Positions 37,908 to 44,159 of a stretch of 45,218 nucleotides of DNA are shown piece after piece (within the stretch, counting starts at the first letter, position 1; each line of letters opens with the position of its first letter). Under the pieces are notes generated by a model. That model ran no database searches, was not told where the DNA came from, and worked only from the letters and a program-made list of their open reading frames with translations. The translations under genes and the position numbers were made by a program. This stretch comes from a virus, in the IMG/VR virus record IMGVR_UViG_3300032093_000241, positions 1 through 45,218 of that record. One strand, given 5' to 3'.

Positions 37908-38848
37908 TTGAACATATCCTCAACATTATTAGGTTTATGTGAACCACCTTGGTTTGAACTGTATAATACTTGATATTCGGAATCAGTAACTCCTTTTTTT
38001 GTATCAATTGGTTTAGATAGCTCATATCTATAACCAATATTTTTGTTAATCATTTTATCACCAGAGATAGTCCCACTCGATTTGTAACCACTAATAGCAC
38101 TTTCAATATCTTTTAAAAATTCTTTTTGTGCATTTTTTGCAAAAACACTAGATGGTACATATATTGTTGTTCCTTTTCCGTATTGAGTTGTTCCTGCGGT
38201 TCCAATACTTCTTGTATACATATCTCCACCACCTATTTTCATACCAGCACCCCACTTTCTAACAACAGGATCCAATTTTTCAAACAAATAAGCGGCATCA
38301 TCTAAGTTATCTGAAAATACGTGAAATTTCCAACCACTCATATTGCTAGTTGGTTGGTGTGTTTGAACCCATCCTGCTTTTGAGTACATTTGTTTAAATT
38401 GCAACCCAACTTGTCCTAATTTCACAGCCGATGCGGTTGCCGATGCACCTCCTCTACTTTTCAAATTCATAAGTGCGGAGTCAAAAAAAGATCTGAATTC
38501 AGTTCCATCGGCTAATTGTCTAGGAAAATAATTAATTACCGCACTTTTAGGTAATTTTCCTGTCATAACAGCATCTAAGGCATCACTAAGAGTTTTGGCA
38601 GAAACTTTAGCTCCTGATGCTGATAATAGAAATAATTGACCCCCTTCTTGCGTAATAACTTTAGAATTTTGTAGAATTTTTGCTGATTTTTTTTCTAATT
38701 CTCTCACTATGTCATCCGACATATTTGTAGATGCTGTTTTGGCTAAATTTTTTCCAAATAAAGCTTCAATTGCCGCATATTGTTCATTCAAGTAGTATAA
38801 CTTTCGAATTGATTTTTTCTCGTCTTCAGTTAAAATAAATTTTTTCAT
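37904..38848 (-). CDS. Tagged protein with lyase/LanKC-like fold, 314 aa
   Basis: Leader MKKFILTEDEKKSIRKLYYL then NE|Q (L-x-E). Residues 170-270 (SGWKFHVFSDNLDDAAYLFE ... GKGTTIYVP ... GYRYELSKP) share the order of a W-K-x-H-V strand, a long helix, a G-K-G-x-T-I-Y strand and a YRY-type strand with the N-terminal lyase-like domain of class III lanthipeptide synthetases and with phosphothreonine-lyase folds (recalled, low certainty). If true it could modify host phosphoproteins. ATAAATAT (38867-38874) is 18 bp upstream. Overlaps the downstream gene by 4 nt. Confidence 0.55.
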   Translation of the reverse strand: MKKFILTEDEKKSIRKLYYLNEQYAAIEALFGKNLAKTASTNMSDDIVRELEKKSAKILQNSKVITQEGGQLFLLSASGAKVSAKTLSDALDAVMTGKLPKSAVINYFPRQLADGTEFRSFFDSALMNLKSRGGASATASAVKLGQVGLQFKQMYSKAGWVQTHQPTSNMSGWKFHVFSDNLDDAAYLFEKLDPVVRKWGAGMKIGGGDMYTRSIGTAGTTQYGKGTTIYVPSSVFAKNAQKEFLKDIESAISGYKSSGTISGDKMINKNIGYRYELSKPIDTKKGVTDSEYQVLYSSNQGGSHKPNNVEDMFK

Positions 38849-38866
38849 TTTGTTTCCAATTTATAA

Positions 38867-38874
38867 ATAAATAT
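38867..38874 (-). promoter_or_regulatory. ATATTTAT promoter-like octamer
   Basis: Exact minus-strand copy 18 bp before ATG 38848. Confidence 0.45.
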
Positions 38875-38885
38875 AAATTAATTTG

Positions 38886-38893
38886 TATATTTG
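38886..38893 (+). promoter_or_regulatory. TATATTTG -7 box
   Basis: Host-type box 7 bp before ATG 38901. No clear TTG at the expected upstream distance, so it is weaker than other boxes here. Confidence 0.5.
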
Positions 38894-38900
38894 CATCATT

Positions 38901-39047
38901 ATGAGTCAAAATTTAAAAATATCAAAAGGTATTCATAGAAAACTTATGATGGATATGGGTGTTTATAACATTCATAAACAAAAAACATATAAATCAAAAA
39001 AAGAATACTCACGCAAACAAAAATTTAAAAAATGTTTGTTCGAGTAA
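38901..39047 (+). CDS. Small basic protein, 48 aa
   Basis: MSQNLKISKGIHRKLMMDMG opens a Lys/Tyr/Met-rich peptide ending KKCLFE. High positive charge suggests nucleic-acid or protein binding. The stop overlaps a terminator hairpin, so the mRNA ends at the gene. Function unknown. Confidence 0.5.
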   Translation: MSQNLKISKGIHRKLMMDMGVYNIHKQKTYKSKKEYSRKQKFKKCLFE

Positions 39048-39057
39048 ACATTTTTTT
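39027..39057 (+). terminator. Intrinsic terminator overlapping stop of 48-aa gene
   Basis: AAATGTTT (39030-39037) pairs with AAACATTT (39046-39053) around an eight-base loop, followed by T residues. The promoter of tRNA-Leu lies immediately after. Confidence 0.7.
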
Positions 39058-39066
39058 GTATATTTG
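39036..39066 (+). promoter_or_regulatory. Bacteroidota-type promoter for tRNA-Leu
   Basis: TATATTTG (39059-39066) with TTG (39036-39038), 20 bp upstream. The tRNA starts 6 bp downstream of the box. The -33 element lies inside the preceding terminator hairpin. Confidence 0.65.
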
Positions 39067-39072
39067 CATCCT

Positions 39073-39158
39073 GCTCGGGTGGTGGAATAGGTAGACACGC
39101 AAGACTTAAAATCTTGTTCCCCTAAAAGAGAGTGCGGGTTCGATTCCCGCCCCGAGTA
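39073..39158 (+). tRNA. tRNA-Leu (TAA)
   Basis: Acceptor GCTCGGG (39073-39079) pairs with CCCGAGT (39151-39157), leaving one G-U closing pair. Anticodon stem CAAGA/TCTTG with loop CTTAAAA and anticodon TAA (39107-39109). The long variable arm is the class II feature of leucine tRNAs. Discriminator A at 39158. The 3' CCA is not encoded. Confidence 0.9.
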
Positions 39159-39170
39159 CAAAATACTGTA

Positions 39171-39310
39171 AAAACCTAATTATCAATATTAGGCACAACA
39201 TTATTATCAATATTAGACACAAAAAGAGGTTGATTGGGATATAGGTGCGACCCCTTAGGTAAGTAACGCCAATCGTAAAAGTAGATGTCCACTCACCCAT
39301 CTTCTACTTT
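39171..39310 (+). ncRNA. Structured noncoding RNA candidate (RNA B) after tRNA-Leu
   Basis: About 140 bp without an ORF. It contains hairpin CCTAAT/ATTAGG (39175-39180, 39188-39193), a 6-bp closing stem GATTGG/CCAATC (39232-39237 with 39269-39274), and an outer stem AGTA/TACT plus GATG/CATC around the loop TCCACTCACC (39288-39297). The loop is shared with RNA A at 18047-18054 but the stem bases differ, which suggests a conserved RNA motif with compensatory changes. Likely part of the tRNA-Leu transcript. Confidence 0.5.
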
Positions 39311-39342
39311 CCTTATTATAAAAAGTTAAAATTAATTTTTAA

Positions 39343-39750
39343 ATGAAAACAAAAGAGTCCGTTTTTTTAGATATGGTCAAAGATCTTACACCATCTATAC
39401 AAGTTGGGGTAAGGACCGATGTAACCTTTAGGGTTAAAAATGTTAGAAAAACTGAAGACAAGGATCTTTATGAATTTGATTGTGTAATTTTAAAAGCAGT
39501 CAAAGAGAATGTTCCGTGTCCTTGCAAAAAAAATGCAAAAGTAACCATCAGTGAAATAAATTTCCAAGAATATAGCGGTGGTCAAACAAGAAGATTATAC
39601 CAACAATTCAGAACAGCATTTATTCATAATGAAGGTAAATGTAACGCTGATTTTATTAAAATTAGAGATTCGATGAAGTTATTTGGTATGTCTGAAGAGT
39701 CTTATGTTGCAAATATTTTTAGAGAAAAAAATAATGAGAAAAATTATTAA
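39343..39750 (+). CDS. Hypothetical protein, 135 aa
   Basis: MKTKESVFLDMVKDLTPSIQ opens a protein with a beta/helix mix and a CPCKKNAK pair of Cys (residues about 59-61) and another Cys near residue 99. It may bind zinc. Overlaps the start of the small membrane gene at 39734 by 17 nt. No family recognised. Confidence 0.5.
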   Translation: MKTKESVFLDMVKDLTPSIQVGVRTDVTFRVKNVRKTEDKDLYEFDCVILKAVKENVPCPCKKNAKVTISEINFQEYSGGQTRRLYQQFRTAFIHNEGKCNADFIKIRDSMKLFGMSEESYVANIFREKNNEKNY

Positions 39751-39877
39751 TTATATTTTGGGGTCTATATTTGAGGGATTCGTAATGAGTTTTATTGCTG
39801 TGGTCGGAGCATTTGTATATGTAAAAATGCATATTGATAATTTTTTTAAAAAATTTAAGAAAAAGAAAAAAAAATGA
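39734..39877 (+). CDS. Small single-span membrane peptide, 47 aa
   Basis: ATG 39734 gives MRKIINYILGSIFEGFVMSF then IAVVGAFVYVKMHI and a poly-Lys C-terminus. One helix and an extreme positive tail. Overlaps the 39343 gene, so coupled. May be an antiholin-like or host-membrane peptide; no homologue recognised. Confidence 0.45.
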   Translation: MRKIINYILGSIFEGFVMSFIAVVGAFVYVKMHIDNFFKKFKKKKKK

Positions 39878-39878
39878 T

Positions 39879-39886
39879 TATATTTG
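39879..39886 (+). promoter_or_regulatory. TATATTTG -7 box
   Basis: Host-type box 20 bp before ATG 39907, followed by TATTCTA as at 41333 and 43573. No convincing TTG upstream. Confidence 0.5.
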
Positions 39887-39906
39887 TATTCTAAATCTAA
39901 AACAAA

Positions 39907-40203
39907 ATGAAAAACATTATTTTCTCAGTATTTGTATTTGGAATCTTTGCTTGTCAGTCAACCAAACAATCATCTAACTGTCATTATGTAAAAACTTGTC
40001 AGGATGAGTATGTTTTGGAATGTCCAAATGCTATGAGCCATATTATGTCATATCAAGACAGTGTTACTTGGGGATATCTTCCTGATACTAATACCTACTT
40101 TGTTTTTGGTGATACCTTGTTGAAGTTTGAGGACTATCTTATCAAAAAAGAAGAGTTGAATCGATCATTGGATTCTCTACACAAATCTTGGGATAAAAAT
40201 TAA
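39907..40203 (+). CDS. Small lipoprotein, 98 aa
   Basis: MKNIIFSVFVFGIFAC has a lipobox cleaving before Cys16. The mature part is Asp/Ser/Thr-rich with three more Cys and a helical C-terminus (KKEELNRSLDSLHKSWDKN). It would be exported to the envelope. Possibly a superinfection-exclusion or lysis-timing lipoprotein; no family recognised. Convergent with the 40200-41291 gene, overlapping by 4 nt. Confidence 0.6.
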   Translation: MKNIIFSVFVFGIFACQSTKQSSNCHYVKTCQDEYVLECPNAMSHIMSYQDSVTWGYLPDTNTYFVFGDTLLKFEDYLIKKEELNRSLDSLHKSWDKN

Positions 40204-41291
40204 GCTTCGTTGTTTTCAAACTTACTTATTATTTTGGTTGCACATGCATCCAAAGACCCAAGAGTTGTAACTTGTTCACTACCTCTTTTCAATGTGATAT
40301 TTGGAAATCCCTTATAAACCACAACATACCTTTTAGTTTTTGTGTCATATCTTTCGATGGTAACATAAGGGACATCTGCATGAACACCTTTATCCCTATC
40401 CTTAACATTTATTCCTTGAATTGCCAATGTTATGGAATTTTGTCCCTTCGATAATATTTCAGAAGCTGTTTCCGTATCTAATGTCCAAGTGCAAACTCTA
40501 TTTTTACCATCAACTTTACGAACAACAGGAACTTTTTGGAAAAGCCCTGAAACCGTTTCAGGTGGTGTTTGATTTTCACCCTTGTTATTTAAATTTGCGG
40601 TCCCAATCCAAACACCATTCATCAGAACTTTAAAAATACCCTCGTTACAATTATGAACAGTAGGGAATTTTGTTAAATGTTTTTCTCTATTATATTCTAC
40701 GGAGACTCTAAGATTACCGATACATTCACCCTTTGTCTTGACAGACATTTGAATTCTAACAAATTGATCTTTTTTAAATAAATCTCTCAAAGACTTACAT
40801 TCACTTGAATTGAGATTTGATCCGCACACTTTTTGATACTCAGATTTATTATATTCTGTTGATCCTACGATTGGTTTTATATTAACTGTAGGTCTGTTTT
40901 TAATTAAACCTTTTCCTTGTAAATTATCTAATTCGCTCTCAATTTTTGTTTTGATGGTTTCCCCTCTAAATTTTGCAAGATCACCTGTGTTTAGAGGTTT
41001 ATTTTTTTCTTTATCGTAATTAGGTAATTGAGATTCCCCAACTTCAATTGTTAATGTTATATCTGCTGTAGGATTTTCTGTTAAGAAATTAGAAATTTCA
41101 CCAAGTTTTACTTGAAAATCTTTTTTTACTGTATCGGGTAATTTACCGTAACTATAATATCCCGCATCCCAATTTCCTGTAATATCTATTGTTTTTGATT
41201 TACCTTCCTTTTCAGTTCTGATTTGTTCACTAATAACCTTTTTTACAATTCTGTAAAGATCTTGTTCGGTTAGTTTTACTATTCTTTTCAT
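40200..41291 (-). CDS. Tagged OmpA-like domain protein, 363 aa
   Basis: Leader MKRIVKLTEQDLYRIVKKVI then SE|Q, matching the cleavage consensus. Residues about 40-110 (FQVKLGEISNFLTENPTADI then TLTIEVGESQLP) have the helix-strand pattern of OmpA C-terminal peptidoglycan-binding domains, with a GES-x-L segment in place of the usual NxxLSxxRA. The C-terminal 200 residues are a beta-rich domain with paired Cys. It may contact peptidoglycan during DNA entry. ATAAATAT (41302-41309) precedes the start by 10 bp. Domain call is tentative. Confidence 0.55.
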   Translation of the reverse strand: MKRIVKLTEQDLYRIVKKVISEQIRTEKEGKSKTIDITGNWDAGYYSYGKLPDTVKKDFQVKLGEISNFLTENPTADITLTIEVGESQLPNYDKEKNKPLNTGDLAKFRGETIKTKIESELDNLQGKGLIKNRPTVNIKPIVGSTEYNKSEYQKVCGSNLNSSECKSLRDLFKKDQFVRIQMSVKTKGECIGNLRVSVEYNREKHLTKFPTVHNCNEGIFKVLMNGVWIGTANLNNKGENQTPPETVSGLFQKVPVVRKVDGKNRVCTWTLDTETASEILSKGQNSITLAIQGINVKDRDKGVHADVPYVTIERYDTKTKRYVVVYKGFPNITLKRGSEQVTTLGSLDACATKIISKFENNEA

Positions 41292-41301
41292 ATTATAATT
41301 A

Positions 41302-41309
41302 ATAAATAT
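41302..41309 (-). promoter_or_regulatory. ATATTTAT promoter-like octamer
   Basis: Exact minus-strand copy 10 bp before ATG 41291. Confidence 0.5.
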
Positions 41310-41340
41310 TTGAAATAATAGATATTTTATTGTATATTTG
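41310..41340 (+). promoter_or_regulatory. Bacteroidota-type promoter for RNA C and tRNA-Arg
   Basis: TATATTTG (41333-41340) with TTG (41310-41312), 20 bp upstream. Followed by TATTCTA, as at two other host-type boxes. Transcription would begin at about the closing stem of the RNA candidate. Confidence 0.7.
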
Positions 41341-41346
41341 TATTCT

Positions 41347-41483
41347 ATTGTGAATCACCCTTCTCCGTGGGGAATCTACTCGAGCTCTAAATGATACAAT
41401 AAACGGACCTATAGTTGGATCGACGGATCCTAACCCTTCGTGGTCTGAGGGGATTGTAGTCAGACCTGAAACAGATTCACAAT
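41347..41483 (+). ncRNA. Structured RNA candidate (RNA C) upstream of tRNA-Arg
   Basis: A perfect 10-bp closing stem ATTGTGAATC (41347-41356) with GATTCACAAT (41474-41483) brackets a 137-nt domain. Inside are GGATC-GACG-GATCC (41417-41430) and GGTCTGA/TCAGACC (41442-41448 with 41460-41466, 11-nt loop). A strong promoter ends 6 bp before it and tRNA-Arg follows 8 bp after it. No ORF. Shape and promoter strongly suggest an independent small RNA, processed with the tRNA. Not recognised as any known RNA class. Confidence 0.65.
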
Positions 41484-41491
41484 TTTAATAT

Positions 41492-41568
41492 GGTTCCGTA
41501 GCTCAGCTGGATAGAGCAACAGATTTCTAATCTGTCGGTCATTGGTTCGAATCCAATCGGGATCACCA
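41492..41568 (+). tRNA. tRNA-Arg (TCT)
   Basis: Acceptor GGTTCCG (41492-41498) pairs with CGGGATC (41558-41564) with two G-U pairs. Anticodon stem ACAGA/TCTGT with loop TTTCTAA and anticodon TCT (41526-41528). T loop GTTCGAAT present. ACCA encodes discriminator plus CCA. Decodes AGA, frequent in this AT-rich window. Confidence 0.9.
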
Positions 41569-41572
41569 CAAA

Positions 41573-41603
41573 AAAACCCTCACTAAAAAAAAGTGGGGGT
41601 TTT
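41573..41603 (+). terminator. Intrinsic terminator after tRNA-Arg
   Basis: AAACCCTCACT pairs with AGTGGGGGTTT around an A-rich loop, followed by a T-rich stretch. Confidence 0.75.
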
Positions 41604-41605
41604 GT

Positions 41606-41613
41606 ATATTTAT
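41606..41613 (+). promoter_or_regulatory. ATATTTAT promoter-like octamer
   Basis: Exact copy 4 bp before ATG 41618. Confidence 0.5.
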
Positions 41614-41617
41614 TAGT

Positions 41618-41767
41618 ATGTCAGAGAAAGAAAAACCTAAGAAAAACACAGATCCAAAACAATCTCACCAAAATAATTACATCAAAAAGAAAAAAACCTT
41701 TAGGATGGGTGGTAAAAGAGGTGGAAACAATCTATTTTTTAATTTTAAGATGGATCTACCTTATTAG
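41618..41767 (+). CDS. Small basic protein, 49 aa
   Basis: MSEKEKPKKNTDPKQSHQNN opens a Lys/Asn-rich peptide continuing through KKKKTFRMGGKRGG and ending FKMDLPY. Highly basic with a single short hydrophobic patch near the end. ATATTTAT at 41606-41613 is 4 bp before ATG. Could bind DNA or RNA; unknown. Confidence 0.5.
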   Translation: MSEKEKPKKNTDPKQSHQNNYIKKKKTFRMGGKRGGNNLFFNFKMDLPY

Positions 41768-41774
41768 ATTAATC

Positions 41775-42152
41775 TTATTTATTTAGATTTGCTATAGGCA
41801 TATTTGATTTCTCCATAATACAACTTCCTAAATTCACGCTATTAGTTACAGCATCTTGAATGGCATTAATACATTCTGATGATGTTGGGCCAGTTGTACA
41901 AGCTGATGGAAATTCCACATCATTTTCTTCAAAACATTGTTTAACAAATGGACTTGTTGACATTTTTTCAATTTGTTCTTTTCCCATTTCTTTAAAAAAA
42001 TCAAATCCTTGTTTCATCATTTCTCCACCCTGTTTAAAAATATCCCCAAAATCAGGAAAACCTTGTTCGTTTAAGTAATGATTCTTGGTCGCTTTTTTAT
42101 GCATTTCAAGAATCCTATTTTTTTCATTTTGATCTAAATTAAAATTTGTCAT
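41775..42152 (-). CDS. Tagged hypothetical protein, 125 aa
   Basis: Leader MTNFNLDQNEKNRILEMHKK then ATKNHYLNE|Q (L-x-E). The remainder is helical, Met/Phe/Lys-rich (MKQGFDFFKEMGKEQIEKMS) with four Cys and a short C-terminal basic tail. It lies 19 bp after the stop of 42172-42630 in the same operon. No fold recognised. Confidence 0.6.
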   Translation of the reverse strand: MTNFNLDQNEKNRILEMHKKATKNHYLNEQGFPDFGDIFKQGGEMMKQGFDFFKEMGKEQIEKMSTSPFVKQCFEENDVEFPSACTTGPTSSECINAIQDAVTNSVNLGSCIMEKSNMPIANLNK

Positions 42153-42171
42153 TTTTTTTATTATTTTATGT

Positions 42172-42630
42172 TTATTCTTCAGGATTTATCCATTTGGTGT
42201 GAATAGGTGGTCCAGACACTTCGTGATAAATCCCCTCAACCTCCTCTATTTCATCTTGTAACATTAAAATTTCGTGGGCTAAAATACTTAGATGTCTTGG
42301 GCCATTATCTGAAAGATTATTTAACACTTCGGCCAAATCATTAGGTTCAAGGTAATCTATACTCAGTTCTGCTGCCAAATTTTCATCTATATCGTTAATC
42401 TCATCAAAAGCATCACTATAGAGGTTATCCATATGTTTATACAACATATCTAAGTGTTTAACAATCTCTTCTTCAGAAGGTTCTTTATTTTCTTCGTAGT
42501 TGAAATCAACCTCGTTTAAATCTTCTTTAATAGTTTTTTTATGAGTTTTGATTTTACCTTTTTCTTCGGATATGACTTTGCGTATAAGGTTTGATAATTC
42601 TGTTTCATTTAATCTGATTACTTTTTTCAT
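42172..42630 (-). CDS. Tagged acidic protein, 152 aa
   Basis: Leader MKKVIRLNETELSNLIRKVI followed by SE|E (I-x-E). The rest is strongly acidic and helical with many Asp/Glu/Asn and Leu heptads. Overlaps the 42627-42965 gene by 4 nt, so translation is coupled. Encapsidated candidate; function unknown. Confidence 0.6.
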   Translation of the reverse strand: MKKVIRLNETELSNLIRKVISEEKGKIKTHKKTIKEDLNEVDFNYEENKEPSEEEIVKHLDMLYKHMDNLYSDAFDEINDIDENLAAELSIDYLEPNDLAEVLNNLSDNGPRHLSILAHEILMLQDEIEEVEGIYHEVSGPPIHTKWINPEE

Positions 42631-42965
42631 TTTTCTTTGTTTTTTATGATTAGTTCTCCCTGAACTTCCAAAAGTCCAACAAGTTTTTGAAAATCTATTT
42701 GATTCATTTCGACATCTTCTGTCAATTTACATAATTTTTTCAAATTTTGTTTAAATTCTTTCTTTGTTTTTTCCAAATCAAAGTCACCATTTGCAGCATC
42801 TTCATAATATGAAAGTTTAACAACGAAATGGTGATAGGTTAACATTGCTGGTCCACCCTTTTCTTTTGCGCTTTTAACAATCTTGGATGCCCCTGAAAGC
42901 CTTTTTTCTGAAAATTCTTCGAATTTTGACTTTTTTTGTTCGTATAATAAATTTTCTAATTTCAT
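42627..42965 (-). CDS. Tagged hypothetical protein, 112 aa
   Basis: ATG 42965 is chosen over an upstream ATG because ATAAATAT (42971-42978) ends 5 bp before it. It gives MKLENLLYE|Q, a minimal L-x-E leader of nine residues. The mature part is helical and basic with a VEMNQIDFQKLVGLLEVQGE C-terminal segment. First gene of a three-gene tagged operon. Confidence 0.6.
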   Translation of the reverse strand: MKLENLLYEQKKSKFEEFSEKRLSGASKIVKSAKEKGGPAMLTYHHFVVKLSYYEDAANGDFDLEKTKKEFKQNLKKLCKLTEDVEMNQIDFQKLVGLLEVQGELIIKNKEK

Positions 42966-42970
42966 TTTAT

Positions 42971-42978
42971 ATAAATAT
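42971..42978 (-). promoter_or_regulatory. ATATTTAT promoter-like octamer
   Basis: Exact minus-strand copy 5 bp before ATG 42965, heading the three-gene tagged operon. Confidence 0.55.
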
Positions 42979-43000
42979 AACCAAATCAAAGATTATTTTG

Positions 43001-43008
43001 TATATTTG
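43001..43008 (+). promoter_or_regulatory. TATATTTG -7 box, nearly leaderless
   Basis: Host-type box only 4 bp before ATG 43013. No clear TTG upstream at 18-20 bp. Confidence 0.5.
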
Positions 43009-43012
43009 TGGT

Positions 43013-43180
43013 ATGGCAAAGAAATTCGTTATACCCAATATGAGAGAAATGAAATCAGAATATCCTGATTGCACAATCATTTCAAGATATGACGCAACCA
43101 AAATGACCCAAGGTCCATTAGAAGTGGAAATAATTTACAAAGAAGAACCTACATTAAAGAAAAATAAAAGATCCAAATAA
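43013..43180 (+). CDS. Hypothetical protein, 55 aa
   Basis: MAKKFVIPNMREMKSEYPDC opens a small protein with TIISRYDATKMTQGPLEVEI and a Lys-rich C-terminus. ATG 43013 is preferred over longer upstream frames because of the promoter box just before it. No homologue recognised. Confidence 0.45.
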   Translation: MAKKFVIPNMREMKSEYPDCTIISRYDATKMTQGPLEVEIIYKEEPTLKKNKRSK

Positions 43181-43189
43181 TTTTTCTTC

Positions 43190-43197
43190 ATATTTAT
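43190..43197 (+). promoter_or_regulatory. ATATTTAT promoter-like octamer
   Basis: Exact copy 4 bp before ATG 43202. Confidence 0.5.
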
Positions 43198-43201
43198 TAA
43201 T

Positions 43202-43540
43202 ATGAGCGGAATGAATCTTAATGCAAAAGGAATAGCCCTTACATCTGTTCTTTCAAAAAAGTTTGAATTTATTAAAAAAGTTACGGTAACCATTTCAGAT
43301 AAACAAGATTCAGGTTTGATGTCTTGTGATTATAATTTATATTGTGATTATGATATACTGAGTGACTATACTGATGGATCTGCAATTGAATTTAAAAAAA
43401 CCACATTATCGGTAATGTTTTTGGATGGGGATAGTGAAGTTGAGTCGGATATTAGACGCACAATTAGAGAAGTTAACAAAATGGTTCCACCTGAAATTTT
43501 TAATGGAAAAATTTTTGTTTTTGATATTTCTAAAAATTAA
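43202..43540 (+). CDS. Hypothetical protein, 112 aa
   Basis: MSGMNLNAKGIALTSVLSKK opens an alpha/beta protein with a VTVTISDKQDSG strand-loop and a SVMFLDGDSEVESDIRRTIR helix, resembling a small alpha+beta sandwich. No signal peptide or leader site. The size and style recall 28556-28873 and 28901-29191, but homology is not claimed. Confidence 0.5.
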   Translation: MSGMNLNAKGIALTSVLSKKFEFIKKVTVTISDKQDSGLMSCDYNLYCDYDILSDYTDGSAIEFKKTTLSVMFLDGDSEVESDIRRTIREVNKMVPPEIFNGKIFVFDISKN

Positions 43541-43550
43541 TTATTTTTTT

Positions 43551-43580
43551 TTGTTTTATTCAAAATAGTTTATACATTTG
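43551..43580 (+). promoter_or_regulatory. Bacteroidota-type promoter
   Basis: TACATTTG (43573-43580) with TTG at 43551-43553, 19 bp upstream, followed by TATTCTA. Drives the CAP-domain gene at 43601. Confidence 0.65.
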
Positions 43581-43600
43581 TATTCTAATAACAAATTAAA

Positions 43601-44062
43601 ATGAAAAAACTTGTTGTAGTTGTTATGATGTTTGTTGGGGGTGTTTGTTACGGTCAATCACCAAACGACACAATTATTCATCGGGAAAATATTGATCTTA
43701 GATATTTGGAAAAATTGTGCATGGAGGTTTTGAATGAATACAGATTATCAAAGGGAGTTAATATTTTGAAGGTCGATTCAAATTTATGTAAATCATCTAT
43801 CAAACACTCCCAATGGATGGAAAAAAATAACAAATTTCAACATAGCCATAGTGGTGTTGGTGAAAATATTTTGGAGTTGTCTATTAGTTGGGGTCTGACC
43901 TACAAACTTATGTCAGAAGCAATTATTCAGTCTTGGATTGAGTCTCCTCCTCATAATGCCAATATGTTGGATTCTGGTTACAAATTTATGGGACTTGGTG
44001 TTCAACTATATCATACAAAATATAAAACAAGGGGATTTTATGTGACCCTTCAGTTAAAATAA
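43601..44062 (+). CDS. Secreted CAP-domain (SCP/PR1-like) protein, 153 aa
   Basis: MKKLVVVVMMFVGGVCYGQ is a signal peptide. The mature domain has NEYRLSKGVN, SSIKHSQWMEKNNKFQHSHS then GVGENI, and SWIESPPHNANMLDSGYKFM then GLGV, the His/Glu landmarks of the CAP superfamily (EAQR-type). CAP proteins are extracellular and often metal-dependent; catalytic function is unproven. A secreted CAP protein on a phage may act on the host envelope, during lysis or against competitors. Driven by a host-type promoter. Confidence 0.75.
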   Translation: MKKLVVVVMMFVGGVCYGQSPNDTIIHRENIDLRYLEKLCMEVLNEYRLSKGVNILKVDSNLCKSSIKHSQWMEKNNKFQHSHSGVGENILELSISWGLTYKLMSEAIIQSWIESPPHNANMLDSGYKFMGLGVQLYHTKYKTRGFYVTLQLK

Positions 44063-44158
44063 TTAACGGTTCTGTATTGTAGTTGGTCCTTGTTCATTTA
44101 ATCCATACATTTGTCGTATAGATCTTTTTTCTTCTTCAGTTATAATAAATCTTTTCAT
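44063..44158 (-). CDS. Orphan leader peptide, 31 aa
   Basis: MKRFIITEEEKRSIRQMYGL then NE|Q and GPTTIQNR. It is essentially the leader of the tagged family alone: compare the 37904-38848 protein, MKKFILTEDEKKSIRKLYYL then NEQ. The L-x-E site is present and only eight residues follow. Either a decaying gene or a free peptide delivered with the capsid. Lies 1 bp after the stop of 44160-44267. Confidence 0.55.
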   Translation of the reverse strand: MKRFIITEEEKRSIRQMYGLNEQGPTTIQNR

Positions 44159-44159
44159 A

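Noticed and set aside
39181-39220. Possible CRISPR-like repeats (ATTATCAATATTAG twice)
   Set aside because: Only two copies 22 bp apart and part of an RNA hairpin; no array or spacers.
39106-39300. Minus-strand 64-codon frame over tRNA-Leu
   Set aside because: It overlaps a clear tRNA and a structured region; no coding character.
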